Assembly (NCBI GenBank): GCA_964613425.1
Contig: CAZTHC010000005.1
Coordinates: 1 to 33,473, forward strand
Origin: CAZTHC01 sp964613425
GTDB taxonomy: Bacteria; Bacillota; Clostridia; TANB77; CAG-508
Direction of reading: 5' to 3'
Length of the DNA stretch: 33,473 bases
Position 1 is the first letter of the stretch, and every line of letters starts with the position of its first letter. This document shows positions 15,420-23,899 of this stretch, one piece after another. The position numbers and the translations under genes are program-made. The notes under the pieces are model-generated. The model was not told the DNA's origin, did no database searches, and saw nothing but the letters and a program-made list of their open reading frames with translations.

Positions 15420-16557
15420 TTAATTTTCTTCCTCAGAAAGCAATATTTTGCAAATATCAACGGTTGAATTTTTCTTTGCTAATAATCTAGCATTAATTTT
15501 CATAGATTTTAATCTTTCTGGCGAATTAAATACTAAAGCTAAGCTTTCTTTAATGTCATCACCTTTTTTTATCCAAATAGCAACTTCTTTAAGCTCTAAA
15601 AACCTAGCGTTTTCTTCTTCTTGTCCAGGAATTGGGTTAATAACTATTATTGGTAATCCGAGATGCTAAACTTTCTGTTGTTGTAAGTCCGCCTGGTTTT
15701 GTAATTACTAAATCTGAAACACTCATAAGCTCTGGAACCTCTTTAGTATATTCTAATACTTTTACAGAATTCTTTCTTTGGTTTTGTTCTACTAATTCTT
15801 CAAATTGCTGTTTCATTTTAACATTCTTACCAGCTATTGCAATAACTTGTAATTCTGGGAAAAGTTCAACTAGAGATTTTAAAATATCAAAAGTTGTATT
15901 TTTACCTAATCCATATTCACCACCTGCAAAAAATAATATAGTGGTTTTATTCATTTCAAGCCCATATCTTTCTAATATTTCTTCTTTGTTGTAATGTGCT
16001 AAGAATCTATTAGATAAAGGAATTCCTGTAGCATGTATTTTATTTTCTGCAACTTTTTTCTTTATTAAGTCGTTTTTCATTCCATTATGTGCAACAAAAA
16101 AATAATCTATATAGTCTGAACCAACAAGCCATTGGCTGTGTGGCGCATAATCTGTCATTACTGTTGCAATTTTACAATTTATTTTTCCCTTTTCTTTTAA
16201 TATAGAACACATTTGGCTACTAAAAGGGTGTGTAGATATAATTAAGTCTGGGTTAAATTCGCATATTAGTTTTTTTAATTTAATAGACATTAATTTATTA
16301 GTAGAATTACTAATAGAAGCTAATGCACCTTTTTCAGATTTAGAATAAACTTTTTCCCAAGCCCAAGGTGCTTTCTTCGCCATTTCTACATATGCTTTAG
16401 TAGATATTTTGTTTAAGCTTTTATTTATATATTCTATACAGTCAACCATAGTTGTTTCTGTATCTGGATAATTTAAATCTATACATTCTTTAATAGAGCG
16501 TGCAGCAGAAAGATGTCCGCCACCGTAAGAACCATAAAAAATTAAGATTTTCTTCAT
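15420..16557 (-). CDS. UgtP/MGDG-synthase-like glycosyltransferase (needs +1 shift)
   Basis: Processive diacylglycerol glycosyltransferase, making membrane glycolipid from UDP-sugar. The start is ATG 16557, after GGAGGT that lies inside the longer frame. Motifs: N-terminal FYGSYGGGHLSAARS, the MGDG-synthase region with STHPFSSQMC and VMTDYAPHSQWL, and the donor site KPGGLTTTESLAS. The first frame ends eight codons after that serine. At 15660 the zero frame reads CGG; C-GGA restores G-L-P-I-I-V-I-N-P-I-P-G-Q-E-E-E-N-A, the expected donor-binding end, and runs to a stop at 15420. The joined length of about 378 residues matches UgtP (about 382). The UDP-glucose supply genes lie at 6137-9115. Confidence 0.88.
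15657..15660 (-). other. Recoding site 4: C-GGA in glycosyltransferase
   Basis: Minus strand: zero frame GCA TCT CGG; conserved frame TCT (C) GGA TTA CCA, giving A-S-G-L-P-I-I-V. The glycine-leucine-proline is characteristic of this donor-site loop. Confidence 0.8.
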
Positions 16558-16592
16558 AAAGACCTCCAAAATTTTAGTATTAATTAGTTAAA

Positions 16593-16621
16593 ATTATAAC
16601 ATATTTTTCATAAAATGTATA
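16593..16621 (-). promoter_or_regulatory. Possible promoter of the glycosyltransferase
   Basis: Minus strand: TATACA (16621-16616), 17-bp spacer, TATAAT (16598-16593). The -35 box matches only four of six bases. Confidence 0.45.
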
Positions 16622-16687
16622 TTTATTTTGCAATTATACAAAATATAGGTAAGAAAAAATCATGGCTACTGTATTGCTAAAAAAATC

Positions 16688-16740
16688 ATAATGAGATTCT
16701 TTGATAGCGAGGCAATGTATGAGAGACTCAGAATGACACG
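16688..16740. repeat. Degenerate REP-like element
   Basis: GAGATTCTTTGATAGCGAGG at the left and GACTCAGAATGACAC at the right, the two ends of the widespread GAGATTCTTCG...CAGAATGACA type repeat. Together with the following copies it fills the 300-base gap between the glycosyltransferase and sleB; no gene is seen in this gap. Confidence 0.5.
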
Positions 16741-16751
16741 TATGTCTTACT

Positions 16752-16796
16752 GATGTCATGTTGAGCGAAATGAAGTGAAGTCAAAACATCTCAAAG
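16752..16796. repeat. Dispersed repeat, TGTCATGTTGAGCG type, copy 1
   Basis: ATGTCATGTTGAGCGAAA followed by TGAAGTGAAGTC and AAACATCTCA. A second copy with two differences in the core is at 25925-25965. Confidence 0.75.
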
Positions 16797-16826
16797 AAAA
16801 ATTACAAGTAAAATATATTGTGAAAT

Positions 16827-16853
16827 GTAGGGGCAGGATTCTACTCCTGCACG
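16827..16853. repeat. Dispersed repeat, GGGGCAGGA...TCCTGC type
   Basis: GTAGGGGCAGGATTCTAC then TCCTGCACG: same GTAGGGG start as the copies at 841, 15319 and 15374, with a different palindromic core. Confidence 0.7.
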
Positions 16854-16885
16854 AAAATATAATAAATTTATAGAAAGAAGGAAAT

Positions 16886-17348
16886 ATGAAAATAAAAATA
16901 TTTTTTTTAATAATAATAATTTTAATAACATTAGCAATTGTGTTTAATATTAACAACAAAAAAGTACTTGCAGGAAGTAATAGCAATTCAAGTTCAGATG
17001 TTCAACTAATAGCAAGAGCAATAAACCGGAGAAGCAAGAGGAGAGAGCTATGAAGGACAAGTAGCAGTAGGTGCGGTTATATTAAATAGAGTAAAAAGTT
17101 CGAGCTTCCCAAACACAATAGCAGGTGTAATTTATCAACCAGGAGCTTTTACTGCTGTTTCAGATGGACAAATAAATCATCCAATAGATGAAAATTCAAG
17201 TGTATATAAAGCTGCAAGAGATGCTCTAAATGGATGGGATCCGACAAACGGGTGTATATATTATTTCAATCCAAACACAGCTACTAGTAGCTGGATATGG
17301 TCAAAAACAATTGTGAAAACAATAGGAAAGCATCATTTTTGTAAATAA
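16886..17348 (+). CDS. sleB: Spore cortex-lytic enzyme SleB-type hydrolase (needs +1 shift)
   Basis: About 153 residues when joined. The start is ATG 16886 after AAGAAGG. The N-terminus is a membrane/signal segment (IFFLIIIILITLAIVF) with VLAG near the cleavage point, then the SleB catalytic domain. The family start LIARAINGEARGESYEGQ is broken: after ATA AAC the zero frame reads CGG (17027), and C-GGA restores N-G-E-A-R-G-E-S with the conserved catalytic Glu in GEARGE. The rest (AVILNRVKSS, PGAFTAVSDGQ, GCIYYFNPNTATSSWIW) is intact to the stop. No peptidoglycan-binding domain is present at the N-terminus, so this is the short form. SleB breaks muramic-lactam cortex during germination. It is followed by ypeB, its usual partner. 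Neither half alone makes a useful protein. Confidence 0.9.
17027..17030 (+). other. Recoding site 5: C-GGA in sleB
   Basis: Zero frame ATA AAC CGG; conserved frame AAC (C) GGA GAA GCA, giving N-G-E-A-R-G-E, the catalytic motif. This is the one site where the extra C sits next to another C. Confidence 0.8.
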
Positions 17349-17393
17349 AAGATAAGTTTATTTTAAATATTAGAATTAATTGAAAGGAGAAAA

Positions 17394-18779
17394 ATGAAAA
17401 ATATTTTATTAGATTGGAAAGAAAGATTAAAAGATAGACATATGCTAAGCGTAATTGGAGTTTTTGCAATTATATGTATTGTACTTGGAATTTTTATTTA
17501 TAAAAAACAAACAGAGTATAGGCAAGTTATGGAAAATCAATACAATTTTGCTTTTTTTGAATTAGTTGATTATGTTCAAAATGTTGAGAATTTTCTAGCA
17601 AAATCTTTAATTTCAACAACACCAGAAAGTGGGGCAGAAACATTAACTCGAGTTTGGAGAGAAGCAAATTTAGCTCAAGTATATTTAGCTCAATTACCAA
17701 TCTCAAGTGAGGAACTTTCAAATACAGCTAAATTTTTAAACCAAGTTAGCGAATATAGTTATTCGTTATCTAGAAAAAATATATACAATGAATCTTTAAC
17801 ACAAGAAGATTTAACAAATTTAAAAAAGCTTCATCAGTATAGTTTAGAGCTAGAGAATACATTGAATCAACTTTCAGCTGAAATGACAACTGGTGAAATT
17901 ACATGGGGAGAATTAACGAAGCAAGGTTCAACAGTGTTTGCACAACAAGTTAGCAATATGTCTAAAGAGAGTTTTAGCAATATAGATGAAAATTTTGGAG
18001 AATATGCGGGATTAATATATGACGGAGCATTTTCGGAACATATTCAAAAAGAAGAGAAAAAAGGACTAACAGGTGATGATATAGATGAAGAACAGGCAAA
18101 ACAAAAAGCAATAGAAATTGTAGGACAAGAAAAAATTAAAAATATTAATTCAAATGGATTTATAGAAAATGGGAATATACCAGTGTATGATTTTTCAGTA
18201 GAATTAAATAATTCAGATAAGAATAATCATTTAAATATATCTATTTCTAAAAAAGGCGGACATCTTGTTTTAATGAACTACAATAGAATAGTAGAAGCAG
18301 AGGTTATAACTCAAGAAAATGCAAATCAAATAGGAAAAGAATATTTAAATTCCAAGGGATTTCCTAATATGAAAGAAACATATTATTTAAAACAAGACGG
18401 AATAGTTACTATAAATTATGCATATGAACAAGATGAGGTAATTATATATCCTGATTTAATAAAAGTAAAAATTGCGTTAGATAACGGAGAGATTTTAGGA
18501 GTTGAAACAAGCGGATATTTGAATAGTCATACAGAAAGAAAAATAGCTATAGCTAAAATAGGAAAGCAGGAAGCGAAGAAAACACTAAATAAAAATTTAG
18601 AAATTTTTAGTGAAAAATTATCTATAATTCCAACTGAATGGAAGACAGAAGTAATGTGTTGGGAATTCAAAGGAAAGGTTGATAATACAGATTTTTTAGT
18701 ATATATAAATGCTGAAAATGGAAGAGAAGAAAACATATTAGTAATAATAGATACACCAAATGGAACATTAACAAAATAG
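17394..18779 (+). CDS. ypeB: Germination protein YpeB
   Basis: 461 residues. One N-terminal membrane segment (LSVIGVFAIICIVLGIFIYK, about residues 19-38), then a helical region with the YpeB pattern WREANLAQVYLAQLPIS near residue 85-100, and two or three PepSY-like repeats in the C-terminal half (AKQKAIEIVG; NANQIGKEYLNSKGFPNMKE; KIGKQEAKKTLNKNLEI). YpeB is needed for stable location of SleB in the spore. It starts 45 bases after sleB behind AAGGAG, so the two are one operon. Seven CGG triplets, all out of frame (for example GAC-GGA, AGC-GGA). Confidence 0.93.
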   Translation: MKNILLDWKERLKDRHMLSVIGVFAIICIVLGIFIYKKQTEYRQVMENQYNFAFFELVDYVQNVENFLAKSLISTTPESGAETLTRVWREANLAQVYLAQLPISSEELSNTAKFLNQVSEYSYSLSRKNIYNESLTQEDLTNLKKLHQYSLELENTLNQLSAEMTTGEITWGELTKQGSTVFAQQVSNMSKESFSNIDENFGEYAGLIYDGAFSEHIQKEEKKGLTGDDIDEEQAKQKAIEIVGQEKIKNINSNGFIENGNIPVYDFSVELNNSDKNNHLNISISKKGGHLVLMNYNRIVEAEVITQENANQIGKEYLNSKGFPNMKETYYLKQDGIVTINYAYEQDEVIIYPDLIKVKIALDNGEILGVETSGYLNSHTERKIAIAKIGKQEAKKTLNKNLEIFSEKLSIIPTEWKTEVMCWEFKGKVDNTDFLVYINAENGREENILVIIDTPNGTLTK

Positions 18780-18953
18780 AAAAAATTTCTAAAAAATCAA
18801 AAAAGTGAAAGAATAATAAAATAGATTTTACAAAAAATAAACTTGAAAACTGAAAAATGTTTTCAAATCTAAGATTTAATTGCCTTATTTAAGTATAAAG
18901 AAAAACATGTTAATGTTTATACAAAACTTATAATGCACTTAAAAGGAGGAAAA

Positions 18954-19121
18954 ATGTCTAGAAGAACATCAATAATGTCTGAAAATTTAAAAGAAGAAAT
19001 TGCAAAAGAGTTAGGTGTATATGAACAAGTAAAAAAAGACGGTGGTTGGGATAATGTGTCTGCAAAAACTTGCGGAAGTATGGTAAAAACAGCAATAGAA
19101 ATAGCAAATAGAAAAGTATAG
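18954..19121 (+). CDS. Alpha/beta-type small acid-soluble spore protein
   Basis: 55 residues from ATG 18954, chosen for AAAGGAGG just upstream. MSRRTSIMSENLKEEIAKEL and GGWDNVSAKTCGSMVKTAIE match the SspF-like branch of SASPs, which coat spore DNA and are degraded at germination. The gene stands alone with a long hairpin terminator. The 170-base gap before it holds a small TTGAAAAC/GTTTTCAA hairpin and probably a forespore promoter that I could not define. Confidence 0.88.
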   Translation: MSRRTSIMSENLKEEIAKELGVYEQVKKDGGWDNVSAKTCGSMVKTAIEIANRKV

Positions 19122-19135
19122 CATAAAAGGATGTT

Positions 19136-19220
19136 AAGAGAGTTACACTAAAATTAATTAAAAGAGCTTTTTCATAAAGAAAGAAGTTTCAATTTAATCA
19201 ATGAGTGTAACTCTCTTTTT
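19136..19220 (+). terminator. Hairpin with 14-bp perfect stem after SASP gene
   Basis: AAGAGAGTTACACT (19136-19149) pairs fully with AGTGTAACTCTCTT (19204-19217), followed by TTTTT. The enclosed 54 bases are AT-rich. The large loop is unusual for a terminator, so this may be an attenuator-like element. Confidence 0.6.
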
Positions 19221-19237
19221 ATGTAGACGTAAAAGAC

Positions 19238-19376
19238 TATTGCATATGGCCAAAGATTTCAACAAAGTAGCCAAACGCAGTGGTAGCACTTTTCTTTCGA
19301 AAACATGGAGAAAGAAAACGTCCTACCACGACGAGATTTGGCGGATGGTTTATAAAAAATTTGGACGTATACAATA
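19238..19376 (+). ncRNA. Candidate rod-shaped structured RNA, possibly 6S-like
   Basis: Nested pairings can be drawn: TATTGCATATGGCCAA (19238-19253) with TTGGACGTATACAATA (19361-19376), mismatched at two positions; an open bubble of 16 and 18 bases; then GCCAAA/TTTGGC (19270, 19337), GTGGTAG/CTACCAC (19280, 19323) and TTTTCTTT/AAAGAAAA (19290, 19311) around a 13-base loop. A long rod with a central bubble is the plan of 6S RNA, which mimics an open promoter. Base composition is clearly richer in G and C than the genes around it. No promoter is evident, and the strand is assumed. The alternative is a 75-codon frame at 19201-19428, whose start lies inside the preceding terminator and which has no ribosome site at that start; it would contain the only in-frame CGG not linked to a repairable shift. 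Confidence 0.4.
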
Positions 19377-19477
19377 TTCAATAAGAAAAACAGAAAATGA
19401 AAACAAATTAATATACTTTACAAGATAATTAAAAGGATATAAAATATGTATATCAATTTAAAAGAAGAGGTAAAAAT

Positions 19478-20041
19478 ATGGAACTAGAACAAATAGAAAA
19501 AAGTGTAAAAGAAGTATTATCTGAAAAACGTTTCTATCATAGCGTTTGTGTTATGAAAAGATGTGAAGAGCTTGCAAAATATTTCAATATAGATGTTGAA
19601 AAAGCAAAAAAGATAGGAATAGCACATGATATTGCAAAAGAAATGTCTGATGAAGATAAAATGGAATATGTAAATAAAAACAATTTAATAATAGATAATG
19701 TTGAAAAAACAAATAAAGGATTACTACATGCAAAAATAGGTGCACATATATGCAAAGAAAAGTTTGGATTTTCAGAAGATATGATTAAAGCAATAGAAGC
19801 GCATACAACTGGTAAAGAAAATATGGATTTACTAGCAAAAGTATTGTATATGGCAGATGCAACAGGAGATGATAGAGCATGGGGAGATTTAGAATATGTA
19901 AGAAATTTGATTCTAGAAGATATAGATAAAGCAATGTTATATATGTTGGATATGATAATAAAAGGAAATATAGATAAAGGAAGATTAATACAGATAGATA
20001 CAATATTAATAAGAAATCAAATAATGGAGAATATGACTTAA
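19478..20041 (+). CDS. yqeK: YqeK-like HD-domain hydrolase
   Basis: 187 residues. HD phosphohydrolase fold: RFYHSVCVMKRCEELAKYF at the N-terminus with the first His, AHDIAKEM near residue 50 (HD pair), LLHAKIGAHICKEKFG, and AIEAHTTG further on. YqeK enzymes hydrolyse diadenosine tetraphosphate symmetrically in many Gram-positives. Usually it neighbours nadD and rsfS; here those are absent from the window. Ribosome site AGAGG upstream of ATG 19478. Family certain, in vivo substrate inferred. Confidence 0.87.
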   Translation: MELEQIEKSVKEVLSEKRFYHSVCVMKRCEELAKYFNIDVEKAKKIGIAHDIAKEMSDEDKMEYVNKNNLIIDNVEKTNKGLLHAKIGAHICKEKFGFSEDMIKAIEAHTTGKENMDLLAKVLYMADATGDDRAWGDLEYVRNLILEDIDKAMLYMLDMIIKGNIDKGRLIQIDTILIRNQIMENMT

Positions 20042-20123
20042 TGGTCATATTCATTATTATTTTTATCTTTTCATGATATACTCTAAAAAACAAAAAAGTG
20101 TAAAGTAATCGATGAAAGTTTTT

Positions 20124-20152
20124 TTGTATGGATTGGCGTCCTCGACGGCCAG
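20124..20152. repeat. Dispersed repeat, GGCGTCCTCGACGGCC type
   Basis: The core GGCGTCCTCGACGGCC is close to the core at 15326 (GGCGTCCTCGACGACC). It lies just before the acyl-CoA synthetase gene. Confidence 0.6.
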
Positions 20153-20186
20153 AGCGTCAAAGAAATTGCTAAAAAAGGAGAGTTAA

Positions 20187-21908
20187 GTGAAAAAGAACGA
20201 TTTATATGAAGTAAAGAAAACAGACAATTTAAAGGAATTATTAAGTAATGCAGTGAATTTATACGGAGAGAAAAATGCTTTTATTATAAAGGAAAAAGCA
20301 GATGGAAAAATTAAGTATAAAAATAAAAGCTTTAAAGATTTTCAAAATGATATTAATGGATTAGGAACAAAATTAATAGAAATGGGATTGAAAGATAAGA
20401 ATATTGCAATAATAGGACCTAATAGTTATGAATGGTGCGTTAGCTATTTAGCAGTATTAAATGGAGTTGGTACAGTAATTCCATTAGATAAGTCATTACC
20501 AGAAGAAGAAATTGAATCTTTGCTACAAAGAAGTGGCGCGAACTCTATAATATTTGATGAAAAATACTCAGAGAGCATAGAAAGAATTAAGGCAAATGGC
20601 AAAACTAATATTCAATTTTATATAAGTATGAAAAAACCACAAAATGTAAGCTTTTTAAATCTTGAAAACTTAATAAATGATGGAAAAAATTTACAAAATC
20701 AAGGCCTAAATTCATATGAAAATTGCCAAATAGATAATGAAGCTATAAGAGTAATATTATTTACATCTGGAACAACTTCAATATCTAAAGCTGTAATGTT
20801 GTCACATAAAAATATTGCAGAAAATATTTATGGATTGAGAAAAATGGTAAAAATAAAAGATACAGATATTTCTTTGGCATTTCTACCTTTACACCATACT
20901 TTTGGCTCAACTGGTTTTTTATTTTTTATGTGTTGTGGTGCTACTACAGTTTTCTGTGATGGAATTCGCTATATTCAACAAAATTTACAAGAATATAAAG
21001 TTACAATATTTGTGTGTGTACCTTTACTATTGGAAGCAATGTATAAGAAAATAATGGCAGAAGCGGAAAAACAAGGCAAGGTAAAGAAAATAAATTTTGG
21101 AAAAAAACTTAGTAGAATTCTTTGTAAGTGTGGAATTGATATAAGAAGGAAACTATTTAAAGAAATATTAGATAAATTAGGAGGAAATTTAAGGCTTGTT
21201 GTAAGTGGAGCTGCAGCAATAGATAGAGAAGTTGCAAAAAGCTTTAATGATTTTGGAATCCGTACAATACAAGGATACGGTTTAACAGAAACAGCACCAG
21301 TATTATGTGCAGAAAATGATAAATATTTAAGATATGGTTCAGTAGGATTTCCTCTTGTAAATGTTGAAATGAAAATTGTTAATCAAAACGAAAAGGGAAT
21401 AGGAGAATTAATAGCAAGAGGTCCAAACGTAGCAAAGGGATATTATCAAAATGAAGAGGCAACAAAAGAAGTGTTCAAAGATGGATGGTTCTATACAGGG
21501 GACTTAGGTTATATAGATAAAGATGGATATGTGTTTATAACAGGAAGAAAGAAAAATGTTATAGTTCTAAAAAACGGAAAAAATATTTATCCGGAAGAAC
21601 AAGAAATACTAATTAGTAATTTACCATATGTAGCAGAAAATATGGTTTTTGGATATCCGAAAAACGATGATTTAATAGTTTCCACAAAAGTAGTATATAA
21701 CAAAGACTATATAAAAGATAATTACGGAGAAATAACAGAAGAAGAAATAAAAGATATTATTTGGAAAGAAATTAAAAGAATTAATTCAGGAATGCCAAAT
21801 TATAAACACATTAAAAAGCTTATCATAACAGATGAGCCAATGATAAAAACAACAACACAGAAGATTAAGAGATATGAAGAAATAGCAAAAATTATAAAAG
21901 AAAACTAA
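20187..21908 (+). CDS. AMP-binding long-chain acyl-CoA synthetase-like enzyme
   Basis: 573 residues, GTG start at 20187 with AAAGGAGAG upstream. ANL-superfamily adenylate-forming enzyme that activates a fatty acid as acyl-AMP and transfers it to CoA or a carrier protein. The P-loop-like motif is ILFTSGTTSISKAVMLSHKN near residues 187-206 (the usual GKSK is ISK here), then the core FGIRTIQGYGLTETAPVLCA near 355, GWFYTGDLGYIDKDGYVFITG near 430, and the KNGKNIYPEE hinge. Stand-alone, with no carrier protein beside it. The substrate chain length cannot be read from the sequence. Confidence 0.88.
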   Translation: MKKNDLYEVKKTDNLKELLSNAVNLYGEKNAFIIKEKADGKIKYKNKSFKDFQNDINGLGTKLIEMGLKDKNIAIIGPNSYEWCVSYLAVLNGVGTVIPLDKSLPEEEIESLLQRSGANSIIFDEKYSESIERIKANGKTNIQFYISMKKPQNVSFLNLENLINDGKNLQNQGLNSYENCQIDNEAIRVILFTSGTTSISKAVMLSHKNIAENIYGLRKMVKIKDTDISLAFLPLHHTFGSTGFLFFMCCGATTVFCDGIRYIQQNLQEYKVTIFVCVPLLLEAMYKKIMAEAEKQGKVKKINFGKKLSRILCKCGIDIRRKLFKEILDKLGGNLRLVVSGAAAIDREVAKSFNDFGIRTIQGYGLTETAPVLCAENDKYLRYGSVGFPLVNVEMKIVNQNEKGIGELIARGPNVAKGYYQNEEATKEVFKDGWFYTGDLGYIDKDGYVFITGRKKNVIVLKNGKNIYPEEQEILISNLPYVAENMVFGYPKNDDLIVSTKVVYNKDYIKDNYGEITEEEIKDIIWKEIKRINSGMPNYKHIKKLIITDEPMIKTTTQKIKRYEEIAKIIKEN

Positions 21909-21956
21909 TTAAAAAGCTCTATAGAAGAGTAATACAATGTGGATTTAAAATAATAT

Positions 21957-21980
21957 GTAAGGGCGTATGAAATACGTCCT
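21957..21980. repeat. Dispersed repeat, GGGCGTAT...ATACGTCC variant
   Basis: GTAAGGGCGTATGAAATACG then TCC: a diverged member of the GTAGGGGCGTA...TACGCCC family, again in the gap after a plus-strand gene. Confidence 0.6.
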
Positions 21981-22018
21981 TTAAAATTAAAATAATTAAT
22001 AAATTATGTAAATAACTA

Positions 22019-22047
22019 TTCACAAACCCTAATAAATGTGATATAAT
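22019..22047 (+). promoter_or_regulatory. Promoter of the DnaJ-like gene
   Basis: TTCACA at 22019, 17-bp spacer, TATAAT at 22042. No CIRCE operator (TTAGCACTC inverted repeat) is seen, so HrcA control is not indicated. Confidence 0.65.
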
Positions 22048-22090
22048 CACACATATTTCAACTTGAAATAAAACATTTGGGGGAGATAAA

Positions 22091-23011
22091 ATGATTTTTA
22101 AAGATTATTATAAAATATTAGGGTTAGATTCTAATAAAGTAACAATAGAACAAATAAAAATTGCATATAGAGAACAAGCTAAAAGATATCATCCAGATGT
22201 TAACGTTGGAAATGAAAAGGCGGAAGATAGATTTAAAGATGTAAATGAAGCATATAGAGTATTATTAGATATTTCAGCAAGAAGAAAATATGACAGAATA
22301 TGGAATACTTATGTTGGAAAGAAAAAAGAAAAAAACTTTGAAGAAAGCAAAAGAGAAAAAGGCTCTATTTTTAGTGAATTTTTCAATATGTTTTTTGGAG
22401 CAAGTAATGAAATAGAAAAAAAAGAAACTGTAAAAGAAAAGAAAAAAGCACCTTCAAAAGGAGAAAATATAGAGACGGAAATACCTGTAGAAATTGAAGA
22501 AGCTTTTTATGGCGTGGAAAAAAAGGTTTCATTAAGAACAGTAGATGGAAAATTAAAAACATTTGATGTAAAAGTTCCAGCAGGGATTAGAAAAGGCGAA
22601 AAGGTAAGACTCCTAGGACAAGGTAAACAAGGAATTAATGGAGGAAAAAACGGAGACTTGCTAATAAAAATAAATATTAAAAACAATTCTAAATTTAAAA
22701 TAAATGGATATGATTTATTAACAGATTTATGTATTACACCATGGGAAGCTGCATTAGGTTCACGTGCAAGCATTAATGGAATAGAAGAAAAAATTTCATT
22801 ATATATACCTGCAGGTATTCAAAGTGGCGAAGTTGTTAAAATTCCACAAAAAGGTTATAAAGATGGAAAAGGTGGAAGAGGAAACTTAATAGTAGAAATT
22901 AAAATAATGGTGCAAAAGGAGTTAACAAAGGAAGAGAGAATGCTATATGCACAAATGGCAGAAATATCTAAATTCAATCCTAGAAAAGGTTACATAAAAC
23001 AAGAAAAATAG
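22091..23011 (+). CDS. DnaJ/CbpA-like co-chaperone
   Basis: 306 residues. J-domain at residues 1-72 with the essential YHPDVN loop, then a low-complexity KKEKNFEESKREKG linker and the two-part DnaJ C-terminal substrate-binding domain (IPVEIEEAFYGVEKKVSLRT; VRLLGQGKQGINGGKNGDLL; LYIPAGIQSGEVVKIPQKGY). The cysteine-rich zinc finger of true DnaJ is absent, so this is a type B (CbpA-like) co-chaperone. It stimulates DnaK; no dnaK is nearby. Ribosome site GGGGGAG. Transcribed alone from the promoter at 22019. Confidence 0.88.
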   Translation: MIFKDYYKILGLDSNKVTIEQIKIAYREQAKRYHPDVNVGNEKAEDRFKDVNEAYRVLLDISARRKYDRIWNTYVGKKKEKNFEESKREKGSIFSEFFNMFFGASNEIEKKETVKEKKKAPSKGENIETEIPVEIEEAFYGVEKKVSLRTVDGKLKTFDVKVPAGIRKGEKVRLLGQGKQGINGGKNGDLLIKINIKNNSKFKINGYDLLTDLCITPWEAALGSRASINGIEEKISLYIPAGIQSGEVVKIPQKGYKDGKGGRGNLIVEIKIMVQKELTKEERMLYAQMAEISKFNPRKGYIKQEK

Positions 23012-23040
23012 TTGACAAATTTATACAGAAATAGTATAAT
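23012..23040 (+). promoter_or_regulatory. Perfect consensus sigma-A promoter
   Basis: TTGACA at 23012, exactly 17 bp, TATAAT at 23035. It begins one base after the DnaJ-like stop codon and would drive the 23102-25857 operon strongly. Confidence 0.85.
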
Positions 23041-23101
23041 TACTAATAGTGATGCACAAATGAAAAAAGCATTAAAAGGTAGAAATGGGGTGCTTTAAAA
23101 A

Positions 23102-23629
23102 ATGGAAAACGAATACATAGAAGGAAAACATTTTAGTATAACAGACCCTCAAGAAGTTAACACAGTAATATATAAAGTTCATAAAACAGAAAAAGAGTTT
23201 TTGAAAGACTCTCCAAAGTTTACAGTTGAAAGACTTGAATACACAGAGGAATTAGTTGGAGAAAAGAAAAAAAAGACTTTTTTTGTAGATGAACCATCAA
23301 AAGAAGATAATCAATTAGTTATTCTTTCTTTTGGAAAAGAAAAAGTGGTTGTAAACATGGGAATATTAGAAGAAGATAAAGTAAAAATATCTAAAAAACC
23401 AATGCCAATGCAATTTAAAACTTTATATAATGAAAAAGAAACAGACTTTAAGGAATTTACGTATACACCAAATTTAAAAAGGCCAATATCTATAATTGAC
23501 CCAGAAACTACAGAAGAAATAAAACCAACGTTATATTTTGATGAAGAAACAAATGAAGTAAAAGGTAAGTGTAAATTAAAACCGTACAAAAGTTATTTCG
23601 CATTCGAAATAAGAGAAAGCAATCAGTAG
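23102..23629 (+). CDS. Unknown protein, 175 residues, first gene of virD4-like operon
   Basis: Acidic and lysine-rich, with no signal peptide or membrane span. It starts MENEYIEGKHFSITDPQEVN and has repeated Glu/Lys-rich beta-like stretches ending PYKSYFAFEIRESNQ. No catalytic motif is seen. It is read from a perfect promoter and followed after 19 bases by a small gene and then the VirD4-like ATPase, so it may be an accessory of that ATPase. Not a family I recognise. Confidence 0.75.
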   Translation: MENEYIEGKHFSITDPQEVNTVIYKVHKTEKEFLKDSPKFTVERLEYTEELVGEKKKKTFFVDEPSKEDNQLVILSFGKEKVVVNMGILEEDKVKISKKPMPMQFKTLYNEKETDFKEFTYTPNLKRPISIIDPETTEEIKPTLYFDEETNEVKGKCKLKPYKSYFAFEIRESNQ

Positions 23630-23648
23630 GAAAGGGGAATTTTTAGAA

Positions 23649-23867
23649 ATGGAAAAAACTACAAATGTAGAAAATAAAAAAAATACAACAATGATTGAGG
23701 TTGTAGCAATTAATGCAGTTATAGAAAAAGGTGGAAAAATTTTAGAAGAAGTAATGAAGGATAAATCTTCAATTATGAAATATTCACAAAAAAACTTACA
23801 AGAAACTGAATGGATTGAGATTCTATTACAACCAAATAAAGAAAAAGAAAATACAATTGAGAGATAG
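23649..23867 (+). CDS. Unknown small protein, 72 residues
   Basis: Begins MEKTTNVENKKNTTMIEVVA, ends in a charged tail. Ribosome site AGGAAAGGGG upstream of the ATG. It sits between the 175-residue gene and virD4 (32-base gap), consistent with one operon. No recognisable domain. Confidence 0.65.
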   Translation: MEKTTNVENKKNTTMIEVVAINAVIEKGGKILEEVMKDKSSIMKYSQKNLQETEWIEILLQPNKEKENTIER

Positions 23868-23899
23868 AACTCTGTTACAAATGAAAAGGTGGAAAAATT

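Noticed and set aside
15448..15669. Plus-strand 73-codon frame
   Set aside because: It is the antisense shadow of the C-terminal part of the glycosyltransferase that lies beyond the CGG shift.
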